Source of the DNA: UMGS1322 sp900550765
GTDB taxonomy: Bacteria > Bacillota > Clostridia > Christensenellales > QALW01
Direction: 5' to 3'
Assembly: GCA_958448705.1 (NCBI GenBank)
Contig: CAUDEY010000016.1
Span: 1 to 45,939, forward strand
Length of the DNA stretch: 45,939 nt
Shown: one piece after another, positions 8,339 through 15,759 of the stretch
How the letters are laid out: each line of letters begins with the position of its first letter
Numbering within the stretch: the stretch's first letter is position 1
Translations under genes and position numbers: made by a program
Notes under the pieces: model-generated
The model's input: only the letters and a program-made list of their open reading frames with translations
Told to the model about the DNA's origin: nothing
Database searches by the model: none

Positions 8339-8813
8339 CCTTTACGGCGAAGCGCCCGAATCTATTGTTGACGGACCGGGACTGCGCTACAGCATCTTTG
8401 TACAGGGCTGTCCGCATCACTGTCCCGGCTGTCATAATCCACAATCCCATTCTTTTGGCACGGGCTATAAAAAGACGACGGACGAACTTCTTTCATCCAT
8501 AAAAGAAAATCCTCTGCTCGCGGGGGTTACTTTCTCCGGCGGAGAACCCTTTTGCCAGGCGGAAGCACTTTGCGAGTTAGCTCGTGCAATTAAAGCCTTA
8601 GGTTTAAATATTTATATTTATTCCGGGTATACTATAGAACAGCTTTTAGAAAAAGCCGTGCAAAATCCGTTTATCAAAGAGCTTTTGTATACCTGCGATA
8701 CACTGGTTGACGGCCCGTATATAGAGCAGCAGCGGAATTTAGACCTGCTCTTTCGCGGAAGTGAAAATCAGCGCATCATCGATCTGCATACTTGGCCGGG
8801 CCTAAAGAACTAA
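8322..8813 (+). CDS. nrdG: Anaerobic ribonucleotide reductase activating enzyme NrdG
   Basis: Radical SAM activase that installs the glycyl radical on the class III reductase. The iron-sulfur motif CPHHCPGC (Cys30, Cys34, Cys37) has the CX3CX2C spacing of the family. Other typical features are the N-terminal ESIVDGPGLRYSIFVQGC, the SAM-binding FSGGEPF (~67-73) and the D-hairpin-like LVDGPYI. 163 residues is normal. It overlaps the glycyl-radical ORF, so translation is coupled and all reductase parts come from one message. In this genome its substrate glycine would lie on the 49-residue protein rather than on the main NrdD chain. Confidence 0.95.
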   Translation: MALILDLYGEAPESIVDGPGLRYSIFVQGCPHHCPGCHNPQSHSFGTGYKKTTDELLSSIKENPLLAGVTFSGGEPFCQAEALCELARAIKALGLNIYIYSGYTIEQLLEKAVQNPFIKELLYTCDTLVDGPYIEQQRNLDLLFRGSENQRIIDLHTWPGLKN

Positions 8814-8834
8814 CTCCCGGCCTATTTATTGTAT
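8794..8834 (+). terminator. Weak terminator at the end of nrdG
   Basis: GGCCGGG (8794-8800) pairs with CCCGGCC (8816-8822) across a 15-base loop, followed by a T-rich stretch. The stem overlaps the last nrdG codons. The loop is long, so efficiency is uncertain. Confidence 0.45.
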
Positions 8835-8871
8835 TTTCTTATTTTGAGCATGCTATTTAGGAAAGTAGATC

Positions 8872-9570
8872 ATGAAAAAATTTCGAATTACCGATCAAAA
8901 CAAAAAGAAAGTTGGTCTTGCTATTACCATAGCTATTGTGGTATTTTTAGTTTTGGTATGTATTGTAGTGGGAATTCCGCTTTTAAAATTTGCAAAGAAT
9001 CCGGAACGATTTCGTATCTGGGTAGATTCTTTAGGCGTATGGGGCTATCTTGCTTTTATCGGCATTTTAGTCTTTCAGATCATCTTTGCTTTTATTCCGG
9101 GTGAACCCTTTGAATTATTGGCCGGTTACGCTTTTGGTGCCCTTGAAGGAACGCTGTTGTGTATGGCAGGGATTTTGATCGGCAGTCTTTTAGTGTTTAC
9201 TTTAACAAAAAAATTCGGTGTAAAATTAGTAGAGTTGTTCTTTTCTATGGATAAAATACGTTCCTTAAAATTTTTACACAATAAGCAGCGTATGTATTTC
9301 ATTACATTTCTCGTTTTTTTTATTCCCGGAACTCCAAAGGATCTGCTCTCTTACGTAGCAGGGCTTACGCCTATCAAGCTCGGACCATGGCTTTTATTAA
9401 GTACTGTAGCACGTATTCCCTCGGTACTTACCTCTATTATAAGCGGCGATGCTGTTGGAACACAAAACTATATCTTTGCGCTGACCGTTTTCGGCATTAC
9501 CGGTGTACTCAGTATTACCGGATTACTAATCTATAATGCAATTTGCAAAAAGCATAATACAGAACAATAG
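8872..9570 (+). CDS. TVP38/TMEM64-family (VTT domain) membrane protein
   Basis: A 232-residue integral membrane protein with about five to six hydrophobic segments. The VTT/SNARE-associated signature is visible as FIPGEPFELLAGYAFG (~78-93) and the second half FFIPGTPKDLLSYVAGLTP (~143-161), followed by VARIPSVLTSIISGDAVG. Members of this and the related DedA family are linked to lipid scrambling or undecaprenyl-phosphate recycling, but the role of this one cannot be read from sequence. The start follows GGAAAG. It ends at a strong shared terminator facing sigH. Confidence 0.85.
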   Translation: MKKFRITDQNKKKVGLAITIAIVVFLVLVCIVVGIPLLKFAKNPERFRIWVDSLGVWGYLAFIGILVFQIIFAFIPGEPFELLAGYAFGALEGTLLCMAGILIGSLLVFTLTKKFGVKLVELFFSMDKIRSLKFLHNKQRMYFITFLVFFIPGTPKDLLSYVAGLTPIKLGPWLLLSTVARIPSVLTSIISGDAVGTQNYIFALTVFGITGVLSITGLLIYNAICKKHNTEQ

Positions 9571-9608
9571 CGCGCTTCTTTTTATAAAAACAGCTTTTAT
9601 AAAACACA

Positions 9609-9635
9609 ACCCCCGGAATTTTTTGCTCCGGGGGT
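9609..9635. terminator. Terminator between convergent VTT gene and sigH
   Basis: Stem CCCCCGGA (9610-9617) and TCCGGGGG (9627-9634) around a 9-base loop, in the 71-base gap between two convergent genes. T-rich flanks on both strands suggest bidirectional use. Confidence 0.75.
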
Positions 9636-9641
9636 AAATAT

Positions 9642-10238
9642 TTATGGCTTAATTCTATTCAGCTTCTGCCTAATACGCTGTACGGCATTATCTACACTTT
9701 TTTTTGTAGTAGAAAGCGTTTGTGCAATTTCTTCATACGAGCGATTCTGCAGATATTCCGACAGTACCTGCTTTTCAAAAACAGAAAGCAAAGCATTTAA
9801 ACGCCTCAAAACACTTTTTTCACTCTCTTCCGTAATAAGAATCTCCTCCGGATCAACACCTGCAACCTGCAATACCTCTCCAAGTGTTCGCCCTTCCTTA
9901 TCATCTTTTACCGGATTATTCAGTGAAATATAGGTATTCAAAGGAATATTCTTTTTTGTATTCGCAGCTTTCAGTGCCGATATCAGCTGCCGGCGAATAC
10001 AAAGAGAGGCAAAAGCCGGAAAACTATCATTTTTATCGGCATCAAAATCCAAAATAGCTCCCAGCAAACCAATCATTCCTTCCTGAACGAGATCCTCATA
10101 GGAAGCACCTACAATATAAAAGCTGCGGCATTTAGCGTGCACTAAGCCCTTATATTTCTTTAACAGTTCCTCCAGTGCCTTATTGTCCCCCTGCTGTGCA
10201 AGCAGAATAAGTTTCTCGTCCCCAAAGCCGCCCCTCAC
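9642..10238 (-). CDS. sigH: RNA polymerase sigma factor SigH (sporulation/stationary phase)
   Basis: A sigma-70 family factor close to Bacillus SigH. Region 2 contains the SYEDLVQEGMIGLLGAI motif, FPAFASLCIRRQLISALKAA follows, and IPLNTYISLNNPV is very like the SigH linker. Region 4 has RSYEEIAQTLSTTKKSVDNA with the helix-turn-helix. In known systems SigH drives entry into sporulation and, in some species, competence genes. The frame extends to an ATG at 10265, but GTG at 10238 overlaps the rlmB stop (GTGA) and has GGAGAA just upstream, so I prefer it. The order mrnC-rlmB-sigH matches Bacillus except that yacP is missing. Length is about 198 residues. Confidence 0.9.
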   Translation of the reverse strand: MRGGFGDEKLILLAQQGDNKALEELLKKYKGLVHAKCRSFYIVGASYEDLVQEGMIGLLGAILDFDADKNDSFPAFASLCIRRQLISALKAANTKKNIPLNTYISLNNPVKDDKEGRTLGEVLQVAGVDPEEILITEESEKSVLRRLNALLSVFEKQVLSEYLQNRSYEEIAQTLSTTKKSVDNAVQRIRQKLNRIKP

Positions 10239-11122
10239 TGCTTCTCCGCACGCTGACGCAGGCAATCGTAAATCAAAATACCCGCGGCAACCGACGCATT
10301 CAGCGATTCAATATGGCCGCTTTGCGGCAAAGATACTAGGCAGTCACAATTTCGCTTTACCAAAGGCGAAAGTCCCTCTCCTTCGGCTCCGATCACCAAA
10401 GCGGCAGGACCTGTCATATCCACATGCGAATACCGCTTCCCCTCCATAGAGGCACCATATACCCAAAGCCCTTCTTTTTTCAGCTTTTCTATAGTTTGTG
10501 AAATATTGGTTACCCGAGCAATGCGCATATATTCAACAGCGCCCGCGGAACATTTTGCTACTACAGGCGTCAATCCAGCCGACCGCCGCTGGGGAATAAT
10601 AACACCGTGTGCTCCTGCACATTCCGCACTCCTGATAATCGCCCCTAAATTCTGCGGATCACAAATTCCGTCAAGAACAACAAGCAAAGGCTGCTCTCCC
10701 CTTTCTTTAGCATATAGAAGCATATCCTCTATTGAAGAATATTCTTTTACCGCCACATAGGCAAGCACCCCTTGATGGGCACCGGTAACGGAAAGCCTGT
10801 CCAGCCGAACCCGCTCTACCTCCTGAATAACAGCGCCGTTAGCACGTGCGTCATATACGATCTCTTTTACCGGACCTTGAATTTCTCCTTTAGCAACCAG
10901 TAATTTTTCAATGGTCCGCCCGGCTTTTATTGCCTCACGAATCGGATTGCGTCCCTCTAAGATATTTTCTGCGCCCTCCTGCGCTCCCCTCTGCTCAAAA
11001 GTTTCAGCAGTCTTTCTGAAATCTGTATTTTGTTTCGGCATGTCATTGTCCCGTTTCCTAAAACGGGCATCTTTCTTCTGTTGGCCGGTTTTATAATTTT
11101 TTTTATTTTCAAACTGTCTCAC
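10235..11122 (-). CDS. rlmB: 23S rRNA (guanosine-2'-O-)-methyltransferase RlmB, SpoU family
   Basis: SPOUT-class methyltransferase expected to methylate the ribose of G2251 in 23S rRNA. The first ~50 residues are a basic extension not present in all homologues. The substrate-binding domain follows (ILEGRNPIREAI), then the knotted catalytic domain with LDGICDPQNLGAIIRSAECAG (motif 1), ALVIGAEGEGLSPLV (motif 2) and SLNASVAAGILIY (motif 3), all intact. It starts at GTG 11122, one base after the mrnC stop, with GGGAGGA upstream. A tRNA-modifying TrmH is the alternative within the family, but the mrnC and sigH neighbours favour RlmB. Confidence 0.92.
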   Translation of the reverse strand: MRQFENKKNYKTGQQKKDARFRKRDNDMPKQNTDFRKTAETFEQRGAQEGAENILEGRNPIREAIKAGRTIEKLLVAKGEIQGPVKEIVYDARANGAVIQEVERVRLDRLSVTGAHQGVLAYVAVKEYSSIEDMLLYAKERGEQPLLVVLDGICDPQNLGAIIRSAECAGAHGVIIPQRRSAGLTPVVAKCSAGAVEYMRIARVTNISQTIEKLKKEGLWVYGASMEGKRYSHVDMTGPAALVIGAEGEGLSPLVKRNCDCLVSLPQSGHIESLNASVAAGILIYDCLRQRAEKQ

Positions 11123-11123
11123 G

Positions 11124-11519
11124 CTATTCCTCCCATATTTTTTGAATCAATCGGTCGATCCGCTCCTCCTCCTGCAGCAAGAACAAATATCCGAAAACCG
11201 CTTCCAACGCAGTAGCCGTCCGATAATCCGTTATATTTGCATTTTTAGGAACTGTTCCCGGGTGTGTATTTCTCCCCCGCTTGGCAATATAGCGTTCTTC
11301 TTCTGAAAGCATAAACTCAATTTTATAATACGCCTCCTTCTGTGCCGCAGCACAAACCATTTTCGCCGCCGCGCTGTGTAGAGAATGCGCATTCAAATCA
11401 TGGTTAGCCACCAAATACGTGCGCATATATAAGCTGTAAACCGCATCGCCTATTGACGCTAAAACCAGCGGATTCAATTGACGTACCGTATTTCGGTCCT
11501 TTTGAAATTTCTGCTGCAC
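11124..11519 (-). CDS. mrnC: Mini-ribonuclease III
   Basis: A 131-residue RNase III-like enzyme without a double-stranded RNA-binding domain, which matures 23S rRNA ends in Firmicutes. The catalytic signature LASIGDAVYSLYMR carries the essential Asp. The second conserved block is RGRN…PKNANITDYRTATALEAVFGYLFL, including the second acidic pair (ALEA). The apparent start is GTG at 11519 with only a distant AGAGGGA, so the exact start is less certain than the identity. First gene of the mrnC-rlmB-sigH operon. Confidence 0.92.
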   Translation of the reverse strand: MQQKFQKDRNTVRQLNPLVLASIGDAVYSLYMRTYLVANHDLNAHSLHSAAAKMVCAAAQKEAYYKIEFMLSEEERYIAKRGRNTHPGTVPKNANITDYRTATALEAVFGYLFLLQEEERIDRLIQKIWEE

Positions 11520-11577
11520 TGCAGAAAAAATAAATCCCTCTATTCTCTATCATTCCCTTTATCAAAGATTCTCTGTT

Positions 11578-11606
11578 ATTATAACAAAAAAACACGCTTA
11601 TGTACA
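11578..11606 (-). promoter_or_regulatory. Candidate promoter of the mrnC-rlmB-sigH operon
   Basis: On the minus strand: TGTACA (11606-11601), 17-base spacer, TATAAT (11583-11578), about 60 bases upstream of mrnC. The -10 is perfect and the -35 poor. Confidence 0.5.
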
Positions 11607-11620
11607 GTATAACAAGAAAA

Positions 11621-11645
11621 TACATCGGAAAAATCTTCCGATGTA
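11621..11645 (-). terminator. Intrinsic terminator of the Xre-family regulator gene
   Basis: Perfect 10-bp stem TACATCGGAA/TTCCGATGTA with a 5-base loop. On the minus strand it is followed by TTTTCTTGTT. It lies between the regulator gene and the mrnC promoter. Confidence 0.78.
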
Positions 11646-11721
11646 CAAATAAAACAAAAAATTTCTCTTTTTCAGCAAAGTTATACACTTTTCTTCTTAT
11701 TTTACCGCAAAAATATGTTCT

Positions 11722-11973
11722 TTATCGAATCTCCTGTTCAAGCTGACGAAACACATCGGCATCAAAAAACTCAACAATCGTAATTTCCAATCCGTCACAA
11801 AGCTTTTTTACGGTAGCCACAGTAGTACTATTGTTTCTTCCGCTGATAATATTATTAAGTGTAGACTGTGTGACCCCGCTGTTGGTAGCAAGTTTATTGA
11901 TGGTAATATTCCGCTGACGGCATAGCTCTATTATTCGTTCTTTTACGGCACAGCCTATCGTCACCTTTTTCAT
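11722..11973 (-). CDS. Small Xre-family helix-turn-helix regulator
   Basis: An 83-residue DNA-binding protein with a Cro/CI-type HTH spanning about residues 10-65 (ELCRQRNITINKLATNSGVT…LNNIISGRNNSTTVATVKKL) and a short acidic tail. It is transcribed away from a NatAB-type ABC exporter across a 109-base gap with inverted repeats that overlap the exporter's promoter, so it probably represses or senses for that exporter. ATG 11973 directly abuts the AAGAGA, so the GTG three codons later (11964) may be the true start. The divergent gene shows the same ambiguity. No ligand-binding domain is visible. Confidence 0.85.
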   Translation of the reverse strand: MKKVTIGCAVKERIIELCRQRNITINKLATNSGVTQSTLNNIISGRNNSTTVATVKKLCDGLEITIVEFFDADVFRQLEQEIR

Positions 11974-12007
11974 CTCTTTTTCGCTATTTTTTATTATTTT
12001 AACCTTT

Positions 12008-12041
12008 TTGAGTTAAAAAAATTACCTCAATTGAGTTGACT
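12008..12041. promoter_or_regulatory. Operator-like repeats in the divergent xre/natA control region
   Basis: The perfect palindrome CTCAATTGAG (12026-12035) runs into the -35 element, and TTGAGTT occurs twice (12008-12014 and 12031-12037), 23 bp apart. The placement over the natA -35 suggests the binding site of the adjacent Xre protein. Inference from position only. Confidence 0.5.
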
Positions 12042-12064
12042 CTCTTGTTTTTTCATGCTATACT
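12036..12064 (+). promoter_or_regulatory. Promoter of the NatAB-type exporter
   Basis: TTGACT (12036-12041), 17-base spacer, TATACT (12059-12064). The start of transcription would fall about 10-20 bases before the coding region. Confidence 0.8.
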
Positions 12065-12082
12065 ATAAAAAAAAGAAAAGAG

Positions 12083-12988
12083 ATGATCGCTTTGAGCCTC
12101 AATGTCAACAATCTGCGGCGCACCTTCGGCACAAAAGTCGCCGTGGATGATGTCAGCTTTCAGATGCCGAATCCCGGTGTTTTCGGCTTAATTGGTACAA
12201 ACGGCGCGGGGAAAACCACTACAATCCGAATGATCCTGGGAATTTTAAGACCCGACAGCGGTAATGCGCTATGGAACGGCCGTCCAATCACCAGAGAAAC
12301 GCTCGGTTTTGGTTACATGCCCGAGGAACGCGGCATCTATATGAAAAACAAGGTACTGGATCAGCTCATTTATTTCGGTATGCTGCATGGAATGAACAAA
12401 AGTGATGCAAAAACATCTGCCCTTTCTTTGATGCAGCGGCTGGAAGTTACGGAATATAAAGATATGCCGGCAGAAAAACTTTCAAAAGGAAATCAACAGA
12501 AAATTCAACTAATCGCAACCTTAATTCATGATCCCCAGCTGATTTTTCTTGACGAACCCTTCTCCGGCCTTGACCCGGTCAATGCCGAGATGCTGCGCGG
12601 TTTGATCGAGGAACTAACGGAAAAAGGGAAATACATCGTAATGAGCAGCCATCAAATGTCCACCGTAGAGGAATACTGCAGGGATCTGCTTATTCTTGAC
12701 CACGGGAAAACCGTTCTGAACGGAAATTTACAGCAAATTAAAGCGTCTTACGGACATACCAACCTAAGAATTAAAACTTCTGCCGATATTTCTAAATTAG
12801 CAGAAAAGACAGGTCTTATACTGATACGCAAAGCAGCTGATGAATTTGAATTTAAAATTACCGGCGATGCTATGGCGAATAATTTTTTAAATGGATTGAT
12901 CTCCTCCGGAATCTATCCCCTAAAATTTGAAATTGCCGAGCCTTCGCTGAATGAAATATTTATTGAAAAAGTAGGTGAAAAAGCATGA
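12083..12988 (+). CDS. ABC transporter ATP-binding protein, NatA-like
   Basis: A 301-residue ATPase driving the permease encoded next. Walker A GTNGAGKT (~38-45), Q-loop region GYMPEERGIY, signature LSKGNQQKIQ (~133-142), Walker B LIFLDEPF and the switch histidine in MSSHQMS are intact. The C-terminal ~80 residues are the extension typical of NatA/YhaQ-type sodium or drug exporters. ATG 12083 has the AAAGAG directly abutting, so the TTG at 12092 may be the real start. The gene overlaps natB by 4 bases (ATGA). It is divergent from an Xre regulator. The substrate is unknown. Confidence 0.9.
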   Translation: MIALSLNVNNLRRTFGTKVAVDDVSFQMPNPGVFGLIGTNGAGKTTTIRMILGILRPDSGNALWNGRPITRETLGFGYMPEERGIYMKNKVLDQLIYFGMLHGMNKSDAKTSALSLMQRLEVTEYKDMPAEKLSKGNQQKIQLIATLIHDPQLIFLDEPFSGLDPVNAEMLRGLIEELTEKGKYIVMSSHQMSTVEEYCRDLLILDHGKTVLNGNLQQIKASYGHTNLRIKTSADISKLAEKTGLILIRKAADEFEFKITGDAMANNFLNGLISSGIYPLKFEIAEPSLNEIFIEKVGEKA

Positions 12989-14265
12989 AACAAATTGGTA
13001 CAGTTTTTCTCTTCACCCTGCGTGATGCGGCAAAGAAAAAATCCTTTCTTATTTCCAGCATCATTATGCTGCTGGTCATTTTAGTACTCTGCGCTCTGCC
13101 AAAGATCATCAGTAATTTTTCTGCCGACAACGAGCCTTCCTCTCCTGAGGAAAGTGGTATTTCTTCTCCCGCAGAAGATTCTCAGCGCATATATACCTGT
13201 TATTTTGCCGATGAGGCCGCCTTACTTGAAAATGCATGCCAAACACTGAGCCTGTATTTTCCCGATACCCGTTTTGAAGAAATTTCCGCAGCTGAGATTG
13301 ATCAATACAGCACGCTCATTAAAGACGATGAGACGCTTTCGTTAATTTCTGTTACGCCTGATGAAAATAATTTGCCTGTCCTGACGATAACCTGTAAGGA
13401 TTTTATGTCGGGAATCAACGCGCAAACGGCCGTTGAGGCATTAAGTGATCTATATATCGCCAATACGCTTGCCAAGCAGGGAATCAGCAGCGATACCATT
13501 GCCTTTGCGCAGTCTTCTCTGCCGTTTTCCGTTACCTATATGGGAACTATGAATGTAAGCGGCTATGCCATCGGCATTCTCTTAACAATGCTGATCTTTT
13601 TTGCCATCTACTTTTACGGCTACGGTGTTTCTATGTCTGTTGCGACAGAAAAAACCTCCCGTGTAATGGAAACTCTGGTTGTTTCAGCAAAGCCTTCCCG
13701 TATTCTGATTGGGAAATGTCTGGCGATGGGAGTATTAGGTCTGGCTCAGTTTACCGGGGTTCTGCTCTTTGGCGTATTATGCTACAAGCTTTTTATTCCT
13801 GCGGGGTTCACCCTAATGGGCATGGAGCTTTCCCTCTCCGCCTTTACATTAAAATCCGCTTTGCTGATCGCGCTTTATTTCATTCTGGGGTACAGTCTCT
13901 ATGCAGTAATGAACGCGGTCTGCGGTGCTTCGGTCAGTAAGATTGAAGATTTAAATTCCGCAATGATGCCGGTAATGATGATTTCCCTCATCTCCTTTTA
14001 CCTTGCATATTTTTCTGCCATTACAACCTCAGGCGAAGGGATTTTACAAAAAGCAGCGATGTATATTCCTTTTTGTTCTCCGTTTATCATGCCTTTTAAG
14101 CTTTTAAACGGAAACGTATCAACCGTGGATTTAATAATTTCCATAGCACTACTGATTCTTTTTATCCTTCTGATTGCTGCAGTATCTATACGTATTTATA
14201 CAGCTTCCGTCCTGCATTACGGAAAACGAATGAAGCTCAAAGATCTATATAAAACAAAAGTATAA
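12985..14265 (+). CDS. ABC-2 type permease, NatB-like
   Basis: A 426-residue membrane protein: one N-terminal helix (~21-43), a ~140-residue acidic extracytoplasmic domain, then five to six helices from ~185 on. The segment ATEKTSRVMETLVVSAKPSRILIGK (~220-244) is the cytoplasmic loop motif of the NatB/YhaP family. This topology belongs to exporters of Na+ or hydrophobic toxicants, but the substrate here cannot be deduced. The start overlaps the ATPase stop. A long terminator hairpin follows at 14265. Confidence 0.88.
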   Translation: MKQIGTVFLFTLRDAAKKKSFLISSIIMLLVILVLCALPKIISNFSADNEPSSPEESGISSPAEDSQRIYTCYFADEAALLENACQTLSLYFPDTRFEEISAAEIDQYSTLIKDDETLSLISVTPDENNLPVLTITCKDFMSGINAQTAVEALSDLYIANTLAKQGISSDTIAFAQSSLPFSVTYMGTMNVSGYAIGILLTMLIFFAIYFYGYGVSMSVATEKTSRVMETLVVSAKPSRILIGKCLAMGVLGLAQFTGVLLFGVLCYKLFIPAGFTLMGMELSLSAFTLKSALLIALYFILGYSLYAVMNAVCGASVSKIEDLNSAMMPVMMISLISFYLAYFSAITTSGEGILQKAAMYIPFCSPFIMPFKLLNGNVSTVDLIISIALLILFILLIAAVSIRIYTASVLHYGKRMKLKDLYKTKV

Positions 14266-14309
14266 AAAAATCTCTTGCCAAAGCAAATGCCTTGCGCAAG
14301 AGATTTTTT
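14265..14309. terminator. Terminator between natB and the fumarase genes
   Basis: AAAAAATCTCTTGC (14265-14278) pairs with GCAAGAGATTTTTT (14296-14309). The A and T runs on both sides suit termination of both convergent transcripts. Confidence 0.82.
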
Positions 14310-14316
14310 AACCCCA

Positions 14317-14871
14317 TCAAGATTCTCTTTTATACTTTCTCCGCCCGATTTGAAACAAGTCGTTTCCCTGCGTATCAATTGCCACAATGAGGGGCATTTT
14401 CTGCACTTCAAGGCAATGAATCGCTTCAGAAAGCAATTCCGGAAAAGCCACTACCCTGCAAGAAACAACACACCGTGCCAATAGTGCGCCTGCTCCGCCG
14501 GCCGCTGCCAGATATACTGCCCCGTTTCTTCTGCAGGCATCAGCCACCGCTAAGCTTCGTTCTCCTTTTCCGATCATAGCCGCCTGTCCCAAATCCAGCA
14601 GCCGGGGTGCATACGCATCCATCCGCCCGCTGGTCGTAGGTCCGCAGGAACCGATCGGTTTTCCTTCAGGTGCCGGACAGGGGCCAGTATAATAAACAGC
14701 CTGATTCTCCAAAGGAATCGGCAGGTCTTCCCCCTGCGTCAGCAGGTCTTGCATTCTTTTATGCGCCGCATCCCGTCCGGTATATATAGTACCGCTGACC
14801 AGTACCTTATCCCCCGCTTTCAATCCTTTCAGTATGCTTTTATCCCCAAGGGGAAACATGAGTTCCGTCAT
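14317..14871 (-). CDS. fumB: Fumarate hydratase class I, beta subunit
   Basis: C-terminal-type subunit (184 residues) of the oxygen-sensitive Fe-S fumarase, which interconverts fumarate and malate. The swivelling domain starts with LKAGDKVLVSGTIYTGRDAAHKRM and contains the family motif KPIGSCGPTTSGRMDAY. The start overlaps the alpha-subunit stop by 4 bases, as expected for a heteromer. L-tartrate dehydratase has the same two-subunit fold and cannot be fully excluded, but with no tartrate genes nearby and an isocitrate dehydrogenase in the window fumarase is likelier. Confidence 0.88.
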   Translation of the reverse strand: MTELMFPLGDKSILKGLKAGDKVLVSGTIYTGRDAAHKRMQDLLTQGEDLPIPLENQAVYYTGPCPAPEGKPIGSCGPTTSGRMDAYAPRLLDLGQAAMIGKGERSLAVADACRRNGAVYLAAAGGAGALLARCVVSCRVVAFPELLSEAIHCLEVQKMPLIVAIDTQGNDLFQIGRRKYKRES

Positions 14872-15695
14872 AATACTACCTCACCATGCCGTGCACAATG
14901 GCACTGAATATTAACCGCTACCGGCAGTCCCGCAATATGGGTAGGATACGTTTCAATAAACACGGCTAACGCCGTTATCCGTCCGCCCATCCCCTGCGGC
15001 CCGATTCCCAGATCATTTATTTTCTCAAGCAGTTCCTTCTCCAGCTGCGCCAGCATAATATCGGCAGAAGGCTTAGACGCCACCAACGCATGTTTTGCCA
15101 TCAGCGCAGCCTTTTCCATTGTTCCGCCGATTCCTACGCCGACGATCACTGGAGGACAGGGATTCGCCCCCGCTTGTGAAACCGTATCAAGAATAAACTG
15201 CTTGACCCCTTCTATTCCCTGGGAAGGCTTCAGCATTTTTAGTGCGCTCATATTTTCACTGCCAAAACCTTTGGGGGCGAGCATCAACTTAATTTTATCG
15301 CCCGGTGCCAATGAAATATGGACTACTGCCGGCGTATTATCCCCTGTGTTCTTTCTTTCCAAAGGCGAAAGCACGCTCTTGCGAAATGGCACATAGGCCT
15401 CCCGCACGCCCTGATGAATGCTTTCATAAAAATCTCCGCCGGTAAGATGAACATCCTGACCGATTTGGGCAAACACCGTTACCATTCCCGTATCCTGACA
15501 GATAGGCATTTTCTCCTTTTTTGCAATACAGGCATTTTCAATTGCCATTTCAAGATTCGCCTTTCCGTAATCAGATTCTTCCCCCGCAGCAGCGGCATGC
15601 AGCATCGCCATGGTATCCTCCGGCATAGCGATGCATGCCTGGCTGCAAAGCCTATAAACCGCATCTTTTACCGTTTCACAGCTGATTTCACGCAT
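14868..15695 (-). CDS. fumA: Fumarate hydratase class I, alpha subunit
   Basis: Catalytic Fe-S subunit (275 residues). The three expected cluster cysteines are visible in ICQDTG, NPCPPVIVGVGIGG and the C-terminal QCHCARHG. Further signatures are GDNTPAVVH and APKGFGSENMS. It forms the enzyme with the downstream beta subunit. The ATG at 15695 has AAGGAGA 7 bases upstream, lying inside a perfect inverted repeat that also covers the -10 box. Low-oxygen metabolism is implied, since the cluster is oxidation-sensitive. As with the beta subunit, a tartrate dehydratase is the alternative. Confidence 0.9.
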   Translation of the reverse strand: MREISCETVKDAVYRLCSQACIAMPEDTMAMLHAAAAGEESDYGKANLEMAIENACIAKKEKMPICQDTGMVTVFAQIGQDVHLTGGDFYESIHQGVREAYVPFRKSVLSPLERKNTGDNTPAVVHISLAPGDKIKLMLAPKGFGSENMSALKMLKPSQGIEGVKQFILDTVSQAGANPCPPVIVGVGIGGTMEKAALMAKHALVASKPSADIMLAQLEKELLEKINDLGIGPQGMGGRITALAVFIETYPTHIAGLPVAVNIQCHCARHGEVVL

Positions 15696-15701
15696 AAAAA
15701 T

Positions 15702-15753
15702 ATCTCCTTATATGGTATAAGGAGATTATAATACATTTTGGTCTTTTTTGCAA
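15702..15753 (-). promoter_or_regulatory. fum promoter with overlapping perfect palindrome
   Basis: Minus strand: TTGCAA (15753-15748), 17-base spacer, TATAAT (15730-15725). A perfect 10-bp inverted repeat, ATCTCCTTAT-N5-ATAAGGAGAT (15702-15726), covers the end of the -10, the predicted start point (~15718) and the Shine-Dalgarno. Because transcription would begin inside the repeat, it reads better as a DNA operator than as an RNA hairpin, unless a farther upstream start is used. Confidence 0.62.
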
Positions 15754-15759
15754 ACTGCC

